Part shown: positions 11,401 through 24,300 of the stretch, in pieces | Layout: the number at the start of each line of letters is the position of its first letter | How positions within the stretch are numbered: the first letter of the stretch is position 1 | NCBI GenBank assembly: GCA_023362775.1 | Contig: JALMGJ010000011.1 | Span: 23,637,001-23,701,000, forward strand | DNA: 64,000 nucleotides | Reading direction: 5' to 3' | DNA from: Charina bottae | Taxonomy: Eukaryota; Chordata; Lepidosauria; Squamata; Charinaidae | Notes under the pieces: model-generated | What the model was told of the DNA's origin: nothing | Database searches by the model: none | Seen by the model: the letters and a program-made list of their open reading frames with translations, nothing else | Position numbers and translations under genes: made by a program

Positions 11401-13792
11401 CTATTTTAGAATCCCTGGCACAAGGTATTTGGTGATTGTACTTGCAAGAGATATTTAAATAAATGGATGATTTAAAAAAGAATGAAAAACAAGGATCTTT
11501 CCTGTTTGATATTTTTGTGCCAACCACAGTAACATGAAAGGATGTTTCTCTAAGCCTTGTGTTGGAAACATACCCTGACACATTTCCCATTCTCTGTAGA
11601 ACATGATCATTGGGACAGCACCGTTAGATGGCTGTATCCTGGTGGTGGCTGCAACAGATGGACAGATGCCACAGACTAGAGAGCACCTTCTGCTTGCTAA
11701 ACAGGTTGGTTGTGATCTAAAAGACGTGGCTAGCGATTATCTGATACGTATTGCTCAGCCCGAGGGATGCTTTAAGCAAGGGAAGAAGTAGAGATCTGGT
11801 TCTCATGCTTTTTTCCCCTCACATTATTCTAGATTGGAGTGAAACATGTGGTTGTGTACATCAACAAAGCTGATGCAGTTGATGATAAAGAAATGTTGGA
11901 ACTAGTGGAGCTGGAGATACGTGAGCTACTCACAGAGCTGGGCTATGATGGGGAATCAACTCCTGTTATTATAGGCTCTGCTCTATGTGCTTTAGAGGTC
12001 AGTGATACGTTGCTTGAATTCTGCTCCTTTTAATTCCTTACATTACTTAATTTTTGGGGGTGTGATGGCTCAGTGGTTAAGATGCCAGGCTTGTCGATCA
12101 GAAGGTCGGCGGTTCAAATCCCTAGTCCTGCGTGCGGAATGAGTTCCTGCACTCGCCCCAGCTCTTGCCAACCTAGCAATTCGAAAGCACGCAAATGCAA
12201 GTAGATGAATAGGTACCACTTCGGTGGGTAGGTAACAGCGTTCCACGTGCGTCATGCGGCCACATGACCGTGGAAGCATCTTCAGACAACGCTGGCTCTT
12301 CGGCTAACAAACGGAGATGAGCACCAGCCCCTGGAGTCGGACACGGCTGTGCAGGGGGGAACCTTTTACTTAATTTCCATGGCTCTTCTTTGCAGAACCA
12401 AAATCCAGAACTGGGGTTGAACTCTGTCATAAAGCTTCTGGATACAGTGGATACATACATCCCTGTGCCAAAACGTGATCTTGATCAACCTTTTCTGCTT
12501 CCCATAGAGCGTACTTACTCCATTCCAGGTACCAAACCTCAAATTTGCCACCCTTTGCATTATACTCTACACATCCAGATGGGGATTCATTAGCAGTAGT
12601 AGACAGCTATTAAACTGGCTTTAACTGATTTGTTCTAGGTCGGGGCACTGTTGTAGCAGGTACCCTTGAACGTGGTATTCTTAAGAAAGGGGAAGAATGT
12701 GAATTTGTGGGTTACAAAACACATTTACGCTCTGTTGTAACTGGTAAGTAGAATCCTCCCACCCCCTTTCTGTGAGGGCAAGACTCTGGTTTTCCAGTAT
12801 CTTTTAGCTTAGCTTTCCTCATTATGTCACTAGGCCAATTGCTTTTGAACAATCATGGCCTGAAAATGTACTGAGACAAACTTTTAAATATAGTCTTGTG
12901 GGACTGGGGAAGCTGCACAAAGTTTGCAGAAATAAGTGTGTAATTTGCCTCAGGTGTCGAGATGTTCCACAAACAGTTGGATCAGGCACAGGCTGGAGAC
13001 AATTTGGGTGCTTTGGTCCGGTCTGTGAAGCGAGAAGATATACGACGAGGACTAGTCATGTGTAAGCCTGGCTCCATCCAACCACATCAGAAGATTGAGG
13101 CTCAGGTAAGCGAGGGAAACGTTTGTGAGAAGGCAGAATACTAGGATGCTGTTTCACATCTTAGAGAGGACTGGGTATTCTTTAGTGGGAAATAGTTGTC
13201 CACAAAACTCTGGAGCACAAATGACACCATTGTTACTAGGGAATGGCTAGGCTAATAACCTCACCCTCCCTGCAAATTTGAGACAAGGTAAATATATTTC
13301 TTTGCTTTCCTAGGTTTATATCCTGACCAAGGAGGAAGGTGGCCGTCAAGCATCTTTTGTGTCTAGGTTCATGCCAATCATGTTCTCACTGACCTGGAAT
13401 ATGACTTGCCGCATAGAATTACCTGAGGGAAAGGTTTGTATCTCTTTTTTCCAATAACTTCTTGTGTGTGAGCACTGCTGGGAAGCTTTATCCCTAGTGG
13501 GGTTTATAACAGGTGTTCTTTCAGTAATTTCTGGATTGCCACATTTCTTGTAGTTGTGGACAAATAAAATTGTAAAGTGTAGGTTGCCATCCCTTCATAC
13601 CTCTCCTCTTCTTTGCTGTAGGAAATGGTGATGCCAGGTGAGAATGTCTCCCTTAAGCTCGTATTGCAATACCCCATGGTCTTGGAAGAAGGACAACGGT
13701 TCACTCTGCGGGATGGATCTCGAACCATGGGCACTGGAGTGGTCACGAAGATTCTGCAACTAGCTCCAGGGGAGGAATGCTGGGATAATTAA
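8470..13792 (+). CDS. TUFM: Mitochondrial elongation factor Tu (TUFM), complete, 11 exons
   Basis: A GTPase that delivers aminoacyl-tRNA to the mitochondrial ribosome. Exons: 8470-8521, 9685-9731, 9845-10007, 11181-11347, 11600-11704, 11833-11997, 12396-12528, 12639-12743, 12954-13105, 13314-13433 and 13622-13792 (TAA). All have GT-AG sites and matching phases, giving 1380 nt or 459 aa, close to the roughly 450-455 aa of mammals. Residues 1 to about 50 are Arg-rich and lack acids early on, as in a mitochondrial presequence. GTPase motifs: G1 GHVDHGKT at 72-79, G2 Thr115 in RGITIN, G3 DCPGH at 134-138, G4 NKAD at 189-192, G5 SAL at 227-229. Domains II and III follow, ending ECWDN. The start is the first ATG (gaagATGG). 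Intron 6 carries a Sauria SINE and intron 3 a MITE. It converges on ATXN2L. Confidence 0.97.
10556..10958. mobile_element. TA-target MITE copy B (TUFM intron 3)
   Basis: Same family as 6351-6754: starts CAGGTAGTCCTTGC, ends AAGGACTACCT, with a local tandem of ggtcgttaagcgaaccacat at about 10666-10710. The right TIR is slightly decayed. Confidence 0.75.
12059..12370 (+). repeat. Sauria-type SINE in TUFM intron 6
   Basis: A tRNA-like head with A box (TGGCTCAGTGGTTAAGATGCC) and B box (GGTTCAAATCC) is followed by the Sauria body (GTACCACTTCGGTGGGTAGG) and a 3' part shared with BovB (gagtcggacacg). The same family appears on the minus strand at 34930 and 59529. Confidence 0.85.
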
Positions 13793-13973
13793 GTTATGCC
13801 AGCTGGAATTGAACATGAGTACTTTCTTCTGTATAAAGCAACTTCTGGGCTACTTCCTAGAAAACTGATAAAATCTCCTCCAGTTCTGCATGGTTGGCGA
13901 ACATGGTGGTCTTGGCTCAAAGAAGAGGGTTTGACCAAGGGGTGGGGGCAAGAGTGAAAGTTGTTTAAATAAA
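13793..13973 (+). terminator. TUFM 3' UTR and poly(A) signal
   Basis: After the TAA, a roughly 175-base UTR leads to AATAAA at 13968-13973. Confidence 0.75.
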
Positions 13974-14165
13974 ATAATTAAAAGTGAGCATGAGTTTTTT
14001 TTCCCCCCCTCCAAAATCATCCCTGTTCAGCTTAACGCAAGTGTGTTGATGAAGCTCCAAAACGTCTGGTCTGTGCATCAGAGCACATAACCTACTATGC
14101 AACCTTAATCTATTACAAAGCAGCAGCATATAGAAGCAGCATATTTCCAGTAGAAGAGAATATCT

Positions 14166-14278
14166 GTAGCTCAGGGTTGAACTGTGGAGTTCTTGGTGCT
14201 CTCTGAGCTTGGTTGCTTGTTGCAGATGTTTCATTACCTACTAGGTAACATCATTTTAGAGCACCAAGAACTCCACAG
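14166..14278 (-). mobile_element. Decayed Penelope-like terminal repeat, partly palindromic
   Basis: The minus strand reads a stem GTTACC...GGTAA followed by GAAACATC and ctcagagagcaccaaga. This is the same unit as at 35969-36143, but the CTGAAGA core is lost. GAGCACCAAGAACTCCACAG at the right repeats, inverted, the start of the unit. Probably no longer a working ribozyme. Confidence 0.55.
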
Positions 14279-14282
14279 AAGC

Positions 14283-15655
14283 ATATTTGTCATGTTATTG
14301 TGCTGCTATGCATGAGAAAGGAAGCATGAAATCACCAAATCAAGCCTCTTTAGAGTACTGGAAATACAAAAAAGAAGTATCTGCACCACTGTGTAAGAAA
14401 AAGGTGGAGATGGAAATTAATACTATTGTTTTGGTGGGAAAGAAGAAATATAATTTGGAAACTAACTCCCTCACAAAAACAATGCACAAAACAATTCAAA
14501 GGCCAAATTATATGTAGGTTTCTAAAGTGCTCATTGGAAGGAGCTATGCAAGGCAGTGAAATTCATCACTTTTTATCTACTCCAGCAGTATTTTAAGATT
14601 TAACTATACATTGACAAAGGTGGTTTTTTTAAAAAAAAAGTGATACTAAATACTATCAACCATACACAGCCTTTTTGCAACTAATTACATGAATCACTAA
14701 CAGCATTTTGATAAAATTTAATGTACAAGTTTTTGCCTGATTATGCATTGCCAACCTGTTTCACAATTATGACCAGCAGAACTATAATAGTTGAGAAGGA
14801 ACTAGTAGTATCTTTTATTCTAAAGTATGTTTTCTTCTATACTCAGTGTTTTTTCCTGTTAAAAAAGAGGGGAAGGATTTTTCCTTTACTTGCTGCTCTA
14901 GTTGTTGATTCAGATTACAGCTGTATGGTTCCTATATACAATGTCAGATCCCTTATACCTCAACATTGACTAGTCAGGATCAAAGTAAGACTATGACACT
15001 GCAAGCAGGTTGACAAATGAAAACTGAATTTCATTGAAGAGCAGTGAAAAGCTCATGGTCCACAACACTGAACTTAACCCTGCACTCATTTTAAAACAAT
15101 TCTCATATGGTGACTGGCTGAGGTATAAAACGGGGGCTTTTAAGTGATTCAGAATGGTCTCTACAAATAAAGATTTAACATATCAGTCACACCATCATCC
15201 TTGTTTTGTTTTATAACTACTCTGAAAAAAATGACAATAGTAACCCAAGACTGGGCAGGGTGCAGAGTCCAATCTAAAGTATGGCACAAGTATGCTGTTT
15301 CTGCTCATCCCCATAGTTCTTAAATTGAACATGGTGTAATTGATTCCAATAAAAGCATCGATTAAATTTTTAATTTGGTGTATACTATATTCAGAGAAAC
15401 CCCAGCACTAAAAACTACTGCTTTAGGACCTGTTTCACTGTCACTCAAACTACCAACCCTTGATCTATTTTCAGAGAGGGAGAATTATAATGCTGCTTGA
15501 CAGTAATGCTGAATTCAAGAACAGTCCTTCAAGTCTGGATGAGCTACATATGCAGGAAAGATCAAAGTCTTCCTCCCTGATGCTGCACAAATAAGGATTA
15601 CTGTTCACAAACTGGCCCTCCCACACATTCACCCCAAGCCCAACATTAGTTAGTT
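14283..15655. other. Intergenic between TUFM and ATXN2L 3' ends
   Basis: AT-rich single-copy-looking DNA with no exon, RNA gene or clear repeat recognised. Downstream flanking sequence of both convergent genes. Confidence 0.4.
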
Positions 15656-15661
15656 TAAAAT

Positions 15662-16036
15662 TTTATTTTTTTTTACTTTTTAAATATTTTTACTTAATAA
15701 AAAGTCAAGATTTGTCCATATGGTCATGTCCTTGTCAAGTTAATGTGGGAAAGTGGCATTTGCTCTAGGAACCCCAGTGGAGTTATAAATAACAGAAAAT
15801 AAACCCTGCCCTCCTCTGGGCAATGGAAAGGGGTCTTGCTCCATCCCGCTGGCCAACAGTACCCTGGGCAGGCTTCACTAAACCAACGGAAAGGAAGGTG
15901 CTTGCCGAGAGGGGCTGGGCCAGGCTGCATCCCTTCGGGGGCCTCTGCCATGGGCACAAGGCATGGCCCGGGCTTGGGGGCCAGCCACAGAGCCATAGCT
16001 GGCTGGGGTCTCAGGTCACAGGGAGAAGCGTGGACA
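15662..16036 (-). terminator. ATXN2L 3' UTR and probable poly(A) signal
   Basis: The minus strand carries AATAAA at 15667-15662, about 370 bases after the stop codon, in an A/T-rich context. The UTR between is fairly GC-rich. The exact end is inferred. Confidence 0.5.
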
Positions 16037-18302
16037 TCAATTCCCAGGGGTGTGGAATGGAAGCTGCTGGGAGGGATGAGACTGAACTGGAAAGAGAAGA
16101 AAAAAGCAGTGAGGACCACAAAGGCACACCAAAGTCCAAAACAGTGTATTTGTCACCTGCAGAGACAAACCCTACCCAATATCCATCAATGCTCAATCAA
16201 TCCTTCAGGGTAGTCAGTTTATCCTAATCAGATAGATACAGTTTATCTAATTTCCACCCAGATGGACATGCTAGATGGGGATGATAGTACTTTTCGGTCC
16301 AGTACATTGGGAGACTCATCTGCCCTATGAATCTACCTTCCCCCGCCCCCTGGCTGTAAAGAACTGACTCACCTTGGTGGTGCCCTATGTACGTGTAGGG
16401 GGATGGTGTGGAGGCTGAAAGGGTGGGCACGCCACTCTGGGGCACACCTCCTTGAGGGGGTCCACCATGAGTCTGTGAGGGATGCAGTAGCATGACTTGT
16501 GGAGCTCCAGGGTGAGGTGGTGGGGCAGCCGCAATTCCAGTCTGGACATGGGCCTGTAGTGGACAAAAGTAGTTTCAGACCATTTGAATAAATGATAAAT
16601 GATATGCCAATTTACCAACTGATTAGGCCAGCAGAGAAAATGCCAAATTTTCTAATTTCAGAACATATATTTAGCAACTGATTTAACTCATGCAGCTGAA
16701 ATTTAGATGAGGCATTTAACCTAATTCCAGAAATTGTTCAAAGAATATTTAATAATGATGGAGTTCATGAAACAACTGCTGTTCCTATTCACCATCTTCA
16801 CTAATACTGACAATCTTTGCTCAAACTTTGTTTAGTACACTGTTGATGACTTTTAAATTTTTTCCCAAGCAATCCTAGCATGTACTGAAGTAGATAAAAT
16901 CACTACCCCTCCATTTTTCTCATACGTTAATTGCCGCAAAGAATCTTACTGGTCATATCCATCTCCCGGGTTGTCAAACACCACCCTGAGCAGATAGTTA
17001 TGAGGACAGATACTGGGAAACCCCTCCCGTGACCAAGATCGCAGCCCCTTCCCCCTTCCCAGAGTCAGGCATACTCACCTGAGTGACATGGGCCATGTTG
17101 GTATATCCGTGCTGCAGCTGCTGATGGGCATGAATGGCATAAACTGCCTGCTGTGCGAAACCGCTCTGTGGAGACTGAGCGCTGGGCCCTGGTGTTATGG
17201 ATGGTGGTGTAGCGGTCAGTGTAGCTGTGTGGTAAAGGTTCTGCTGCTGCTGAGCACCGGCCAAATGAGGTGGCTGTCCAGCTTGGTGCTAGAGCAGAAA
17301 GCACAAGAGTCACACTTCGACTACCAGAGTTTGTATTACATCCACAGTACTTTTTCCTTCTACACTATTCCCAAAGAGTAAGTTTGGTATTTTATGGAGA
17401 AAAGGAACATGTTTTAAACTCAGGCTAGTATATGGTCATCTGTGGGAAGAATGGGGAATGACTCCCTATTTTATTAAATTTTAGTTAATGTTTTTGAATT
17501 CTTCTCATTAAATTAGCCTTCCTGTTCTCTGATCTCCTTCACATAATATAACCGTAATATAAGTGAGGAAAGATTTTACATTCTCGAATCCTCTGATTCA
17601 TTTATCATGTTGTCATGCACTTCAAATTATTCACACTCTGAACGTATTTTCCAGAGAAAGTACAACATTTCTGATTTATTAGAAGATCATACCAAAAAAG
17701 TCACATGTCAGTTATGGGTCCCAGCCACCCACTTGTCCTCAGTTCAGCATTCCATTTGCAGAAAATACTCTCCCCCAAACGTGTCTTGTATTAATACCCA
17801 AATCAAAAGTAGTTGCAAAGCAGCATCTTGTTTAATTCCTAGATCACCTTCCCCCCAAATAACAGCATGCGAGGATGAATAATCTGTTCCTACTGCTTCA
17901 ATTCCATAGCAGTTTCAGGAACTGAGATAGACAGAGCCTCACTTTGAAAGCAAGACTCCTTCCATCCCTTTTCATGCCAGCCTAGCATTCCTAGAGCTTC
18001 AAGGATCATGGTGCGCTAGGACCAATTTCATACACAAAACCAAACAGCAGGGTGTGAGTGCCAAACAAGCAGTAAGTGCCTCCTATAGAGTAGCCCCATA
18101 CTTGCTTCTTCCCCCTCCCTCCAAGTACCTGCACAGGGCTGGGGGCGGCATGTTGTGATTGCTGCTGGTTGCCCGTGGGTGTGGTAGCTGGTTGAGGCTG
18201 ATGCGGATGCAGCTGTGTGGCATGATGGGGATACGACTGATGCACTGTGGCTGGGGAGAGAAGCAGCAAGCAGCAGTCAACAATGCAACGTGGGGGGAGA
18301 AA

Positions 18303-18366
<64 letters not shown>

Positions 18367-21300
18367 ACGAACTAGCTCAGAGCGAACTGACTTCAGCTAA
18401 CAATAAATGTACCATAAAGAGTTTGGGGCGTCGGTTGCTCTGCCGGGGGATACTGTGGAGTAGATGATGAGACGATAGCTTGGGGGTGGCTGCCAGATGT
18501 CATCATACGGGGGTTGCTCTGCAGCATGGGGGCAAACACAGGCTAGAGGGAAGGAAAAAAACAGAAAATATGAACAAAACAAATCAGCACACATATTTTT
18601 CCCCCTTCAATATTTATGGTACCCACCTGCGAGGGATAGTGGGCCATGGGCTGCATCATAGTAGGCTGTCCTGTGAACTGCTGGGGATTGTAGGAGATGT
18701 ATGAGGAGTATGGGGTAGCAGCTACCAGAGGGGGCCCTGCAGCAGCAGCTGCTTGCATAATGGGAGGAGCTGAGGTTGGCTGGTGCTGGTCTGAACGCTG
18801 GGGGGGTAGAGACCCTGTTCAGGGAAAAGAAATGGGTTAAGAAAAGTCATTCACACCCTTGTTTTTCCTCCAAGTGGCAGAACAGTTGAGCGTTCCAGGC
18901 AAACTTCCTACGATTTACCAACCTCTGGTCAAGCATCTACTCACCTTTAGCTCGGTATTTCCCCTGCTGTCCAGGCACAGAATTGGAAACAGGATAGGGG
19001 TACATCTGAGGTGTCTGCAGAGAATAGCAGCAAGCTAATTAATTCTAATAATATCCTTATTAACATACCCAATTTACTTTTGATAGAACCAAGAATATAC
19101 AGTGCACCCTACAGTGCAAAGGCAGGACCACACACACACACTCCCCCCTCACCTCACCTGCACAGCAGGGCTCATGTGAATCTGTGGGATGTAAGAAATA
19201 TACTGCGTGCTGTACATGCCACTTTGCCCCGGTGTAATCACTGGGATGGAGGGTGTAGAATGGGTGCGCGGCCCCGGTGATGTTGGCGTGCTCGTTGATT
19301 TGTTCTGGAAGGACGGCAGCAATGATTAGATATTGGACCATGAAAGCAGTAAGGGAGCTCAACTGAATGCGCTCTCATCCAAACACCCACGCCATCAAAC
19401 CACACTCGCCCCGGAGCTAGTTACGCACCACCGAAAGAAGAGTCTTTGAGGGGTTGAATTCTTTCGCATTAGGATTCAGCGTTGACTTCTTCACCTGCCT
19501 GCACGGGAGTACAATGGGAATGAGATGGGAACGTACAAGAAGCAGGCAGCAGCCTTATCTGCTCTGGTTCCCCCCAGACTCACTCCGAGACGGGGCCGTC
19601 TTCCTTATCCTCCGCTTCCCCTTTACCCAGAGGACTGGCTGTCTGGGTCTGGCGTTCCATGCCCTCAGAGGACCCTTTCTCCTCCTTGCTGCTGCCTTCA
19701 CAGAACTCCAGGCTGGGCTTGGGAGACTCTTCAGGCACTTCACACGAGCCCCCGGTCCCAACCAACACCTCCGGAAGTTTGTCTTTTCCTTTCCCTTCAA
19801 GAGACTCCTTAGGCCGGAAGGGGTCATGGGTGGCCTCCGGAGAGGAGCTGGGCTGTAACTAGGAAGAGACTTGGGGTAAGCAACTGTGGCCAGAAAAACT
19901 ACTTTTATCCCATGTTTCTAACTTTAAAGAGAGATGGTTTTGTGTAGTGGTTAAAGGCACCGAGCTAGAAACCAGGAGAAGTTTAAGTCCCATCTTAGGC
20001 ACAAAACCACCTGGGTGACCTTGGGCCAGTCACTTTCTCTCAGCCCTAGGAAGGAGGCAATGGCAAACCACTTCTGAAAAACCTTGCCAAGAAAACTGCA
20101 GGGACTTGTCCAGGCAGTCTCTGAGAATTGGACATGATTGAATGGATTTTTTAAAAATCTACTTTAAAAGTGCTCATGTCCAATGTTTTTCTCCCTCTTA
20201 AATGAAGGGGAATGGGAATGAGAGAATGTTCTCACCTTAAACTGGGCTCCAAACTTCCTCAGCTCCTCAAGCTGATTCCTCTTCTGTTCATTTTGGAGAC
20301 CTAGAGCAGCACAATCACAATTGCAGTTAAGAACTCAAAACCTAGATCTTGAAAATAACTATGTATCGATCTCCAAGTTCTGTTAGTCTTCTCAATCTGG
20401 TGCTCTCCAACATTAAACAGGAGTATGTTGGTTGAGGATTATGGAAGCTGTAGTCCTACAAATCCAGATGGCATTTGTTTCAGGTGGCCAACTATGTTAT
20501 ATGTATCTGGTAAGATTTTTTTTACTTAGCAAGAATTATTTATTTTTGTATTTATATCCCACCTTTTTGAATGAGCAAGGTGACATAATGCATAATGGGG
20601 GGGGGGAATCAAGTCTTCCTTCATTTATCCCCAAAACAATCCTGTAACGTAGGTTACACTGAGACGAAGCAGCTGGCTCAAAGTCATCTAGTGAGCTCTG
20701 TGATTTTATTAATTAACTATTTAGTTCATTACATTTAGACACTGCCCGATTCTGTGTAGCTCACTATTTAAAAAGCCAGCAATACACAAAATACCATATA
20801 AAATATGCAAAACAACCCCCGTATGACATTGAGAGTAACAAGCAAAAAGCTCAAAGAGACAAAAGAAACAAACCTTTGCTGGTCTGTTTGACCAAGTCTG
20901 AGGGTCCCATAACTTCTACAGTCCTGCTGGCTTCTTTGGTGGCAGAGCTAGGCACCTCTTTAACTGGAAGAGGAGGGAAAAGGTTAGGAGGTAAAAGGTT
21001 TTACATCCACAGATACCTGGCAGGGAAAGAGGAACAACAGCTTGAAATGAGCCTGGAAAGTAAAGCCTCACCATTTATTCAAATTCCCCACTCTCCTCCA
21101 GACAGACAAGAATTGTCTACTATCTTAAAACTTTTTCAACTGATCAAACCTAGCAAGGATTTAAAAACTGGAAAATCTCAGCATTCTTCTTACTGGGGTA
21201 GAACAGGAGGGGGAAAAAACACCTCAAGAGAGAAGTTTAGGAGTCAGCAATCTTTCTAGGCAGCAGGTATCAAAAACCTCGATAAAATCCCCAACATTCT

Positions 21301-24300
21301 CAGAAACTCTGAAATCATCTGACGCTTTAATGGGGGAGGACTCTTGTGGACCTCATCTGGGATTGCGCTGGCCAGCACGCCGCCTATGGGTATTTCGCTG
21401 CTGGCTCCTTAATTCCTTCTTTGTGGACTGGCAATCAACAAAACCCGCTTTACCCCCCGTTTAAGTACTTACCTTCAACAGCAGCTACTGGGATAGATGC
21501 TGGGACCTTAGGTGAAGGAGGGGTTGGGGAAGCACTAGATTCCATGGTAGGCCTCGACTCAGAAGGTGATGCAGGAGCAATAGGGATAGCTGGTCCCACA
21601 GGGGGATCTTGGGAAGAGACTGGAACAGCTGAGGCAGACTTCGGTGAACGTGGAGCGTAGAGACGGCCCACTATACAGTAACAGCAAAGATGCTTTAGAT
21701 ATTAGTACTACTATATGAAGCTGTTTTTTAAAATCAAGTGTCTCACAAAAAAGCCATCAGATTTGCTGCTTATTCTCTCTTCTACCTGTAGGAGATGCAG
21801 TGGAGACTTCCATGGGTCGGCTGGTTGGGGAAGGCATACTCTTGGCCCCTCGATTGGGTCGTTGAGACTTTGGAGACATTCTGGATGGACCTAAAAGCAA
21901 AGCAACCATAGGTGGTGATGAATCAAAACCAGACACACGCAAAACAAATGCTCCTTTGACATCTATGGCTCTCCCTTACTGGCAAACAATGAAAATTCTA
22001 TTACACTAATCATGTCCCCCTGGCAATTGCGGAGCAGCCTAGTTAGGAGCTAGTGCAACGTGGGGGAGATGGCTGTCGCCGGATCTGTCTGTCAGATTTG
22101 CTTTTCTGGGTGAAAAAGAAAGCAGCACAAACATTTGTGATTTCAACCTGTGCATACTATCCGCCCCACCCCGCCCTTCTACTCATCAACTTATAGTGTC
22201 TTGCTATCTTACTGGCTTCAAAGAGATTGATATTGCAATGGAGGCAGATGATCATTTATATTACATCTCAATAATTTCCTCATTCAAGAAAGTAAACCCC
22301 CCCAAGTTAATTTGCATTGGTGATAATTTTTACTTAACGACCATTCATTCAGCAGCCATCCAAAGTTACAACAATGCTGAATTAATGGTAGTTATGACCA
22401 GCCCTCAAAGTTACAGCCGTTGCAGCACCCCTGTCATGTGATCAGAATTTGGGTGCCGGGCAGCCCGCCTGCATTTACAACCGCAGTGTGCACTTCAACT
22501 CTCTCCACCCACCCATCTCCCCCACATCTCTGCCCTTTCAGCCGCTCTGCACTCCGCCGCCACCTACCCCTGCTGACCTTCAGTCTTCTCCCCCCCGCTG
22601 CTGATGTGCGCCCAGCCGAGGCAGCTGCTGGCCCTTTGCAAGGCCAAAAGAACAGAGATGGGGGGAGTTGAAGCGGAGGCGAGTGTGGCAGGGCAGAGGC
22701 GTGAGGTCCTCGCCTAACGACTTCAAACAGGACTACCAGAACTGTTGTCGCTAAGCGGTGCGGTCACGTGATGTTTCGCCTAACTACTGCTTTGCTTAGT
22801 GACAGAAATTCCAGTCCCAATTAAGAGTCGTTAAGCGAGAACTACCTGTAATTGTCACTACTACTACATTTCTTTTTAAATAATTCAGAATTTAGTTTCT
22901 TGTGCTCTTGTGGAGCACACAAGAATTTCTGCATGGCACGTAGGTAAATCCCTTACCTCCCCATAAGATCTCTATTCCACTAGTCAGTTGTTTCTAATGA
23001 ACTGCTTTAACCCCCGACTCTTCCCTGATTGACTTTTACTGTTGTCATCCATTCACATGATCTTCCAGTGTTTTCCCTTAATTGCCCTTGTCAGTTTTGG
23101 CTATCACATGATTCTCTTTCTTGCTGAACTTCTACGAACACTTTCTTCAACTTTCTCAATCTCATTTCAAAATGCATTTCCCTTTAGAGCAGAGTTTCTT
23201 ATAGTGTGGTCCTAGAACCCCTGGGGGTCTTCCCAAGACCCTCTCAGGTGTCCTCAAAATCAAAATTATTTGCCAGCCTATATTGAAAAATAATACAATA
23301 TTAAAATCCCATCAAACAATCATGAGTTAACAGTAGCGGCAGCAAATGCAGCAATTTTAATTTTTAATATGGTAAATATCGATAAATATAACTGATACAA
23401 ACAAAAGGGTCCTCCATAATTTTTAAAAGTGTGAAGGGATCCTTGGAGAAAAAAGTTTAAGAAGAACTGCTTTAAAGAAAAAAGTAATGTAGAGCAACCT
23501 CCCTACTGTAACATTTCATTCTATCATTTACCTTTTAAAATTACATCCTGATACAGACAGAAAATAGGGAAAACAAAATCATGTGAGATTTCATAGTCAG
23601 ACGGGACAACTGAGTCTACCAAGGCATTTCTGCCTCATTAAAGTGACTACCAATCCATTCAAATATCTCCATTTTTAAGCCTGCGATCCTCAGCCTCACC
23701 TCCATTGATACCTCGTTGCTCTGGAACAGAGCCAGTGTTGCTTTCTGAATGATGTGAACTCCCACGGGGTGGCAAGGAGCCCATGCCTGGCCTCCCTCCT
23801 CTAGAACTACTGCAGCGTATGCCTCCTCTGGAACCTTCTCTGACACGTTGGGGAAGTGGTATATATTTGCCCTCTCTGCAAAGAGAAAAATACAGTGGCA
23901 GAGTAACTTCCAAGAACAATAAGGAGGGAAACCACCGTAACTTTCCTCATTCAAGAAGTTGAATGCAAAATGCAAGGGAACATCTAAAGCAAAGAGATTG
24001 GCAATCAACAGGTGAGCAAGCTTCCAAGTCACAGCGGGACCTTAATGTTATTTCCCTCAAATATATAGTGTAAACCAGCCACAAATAGTACTTGTTCCAT
24101 ACTAGAGAAGGCATATTGCTGTTCAAACATTATTTTTGATTACATTTCTGAATCACCCTAATAAATGCTGCCTGAGCCATGCAGAACAGCTAACATACCA
24201 ATTATAAAATACAAAGACACTGATATTAAACTGGAATTAAATACGTATTTTTATCCTCTTCACCAATGCTGCAAACTTACCTGGAAGCCAAACTGGGACT

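Noticed and set aside
12070..12140. tRNA-like A and B boxes
   Set aside because: They belong to a Sauria SINE head, not to a tRNA gene; no cloverleaf acceptor stem closes.
16087..16372. Search for an extra ATXN2L C-terminal exon (GADDR-type isoform)
   Set aside because: No such coding sequence was visible here. The exon ending at 16373 joins in phase to 16086 and gives a known type of C-terminus.
18298..18367. Tandem GAAA array considered as a CRISPR-like or regulatory repeat
   Set aside because: A 4-bp simple microsatellite without spacers; this is eukaryotic DNA.
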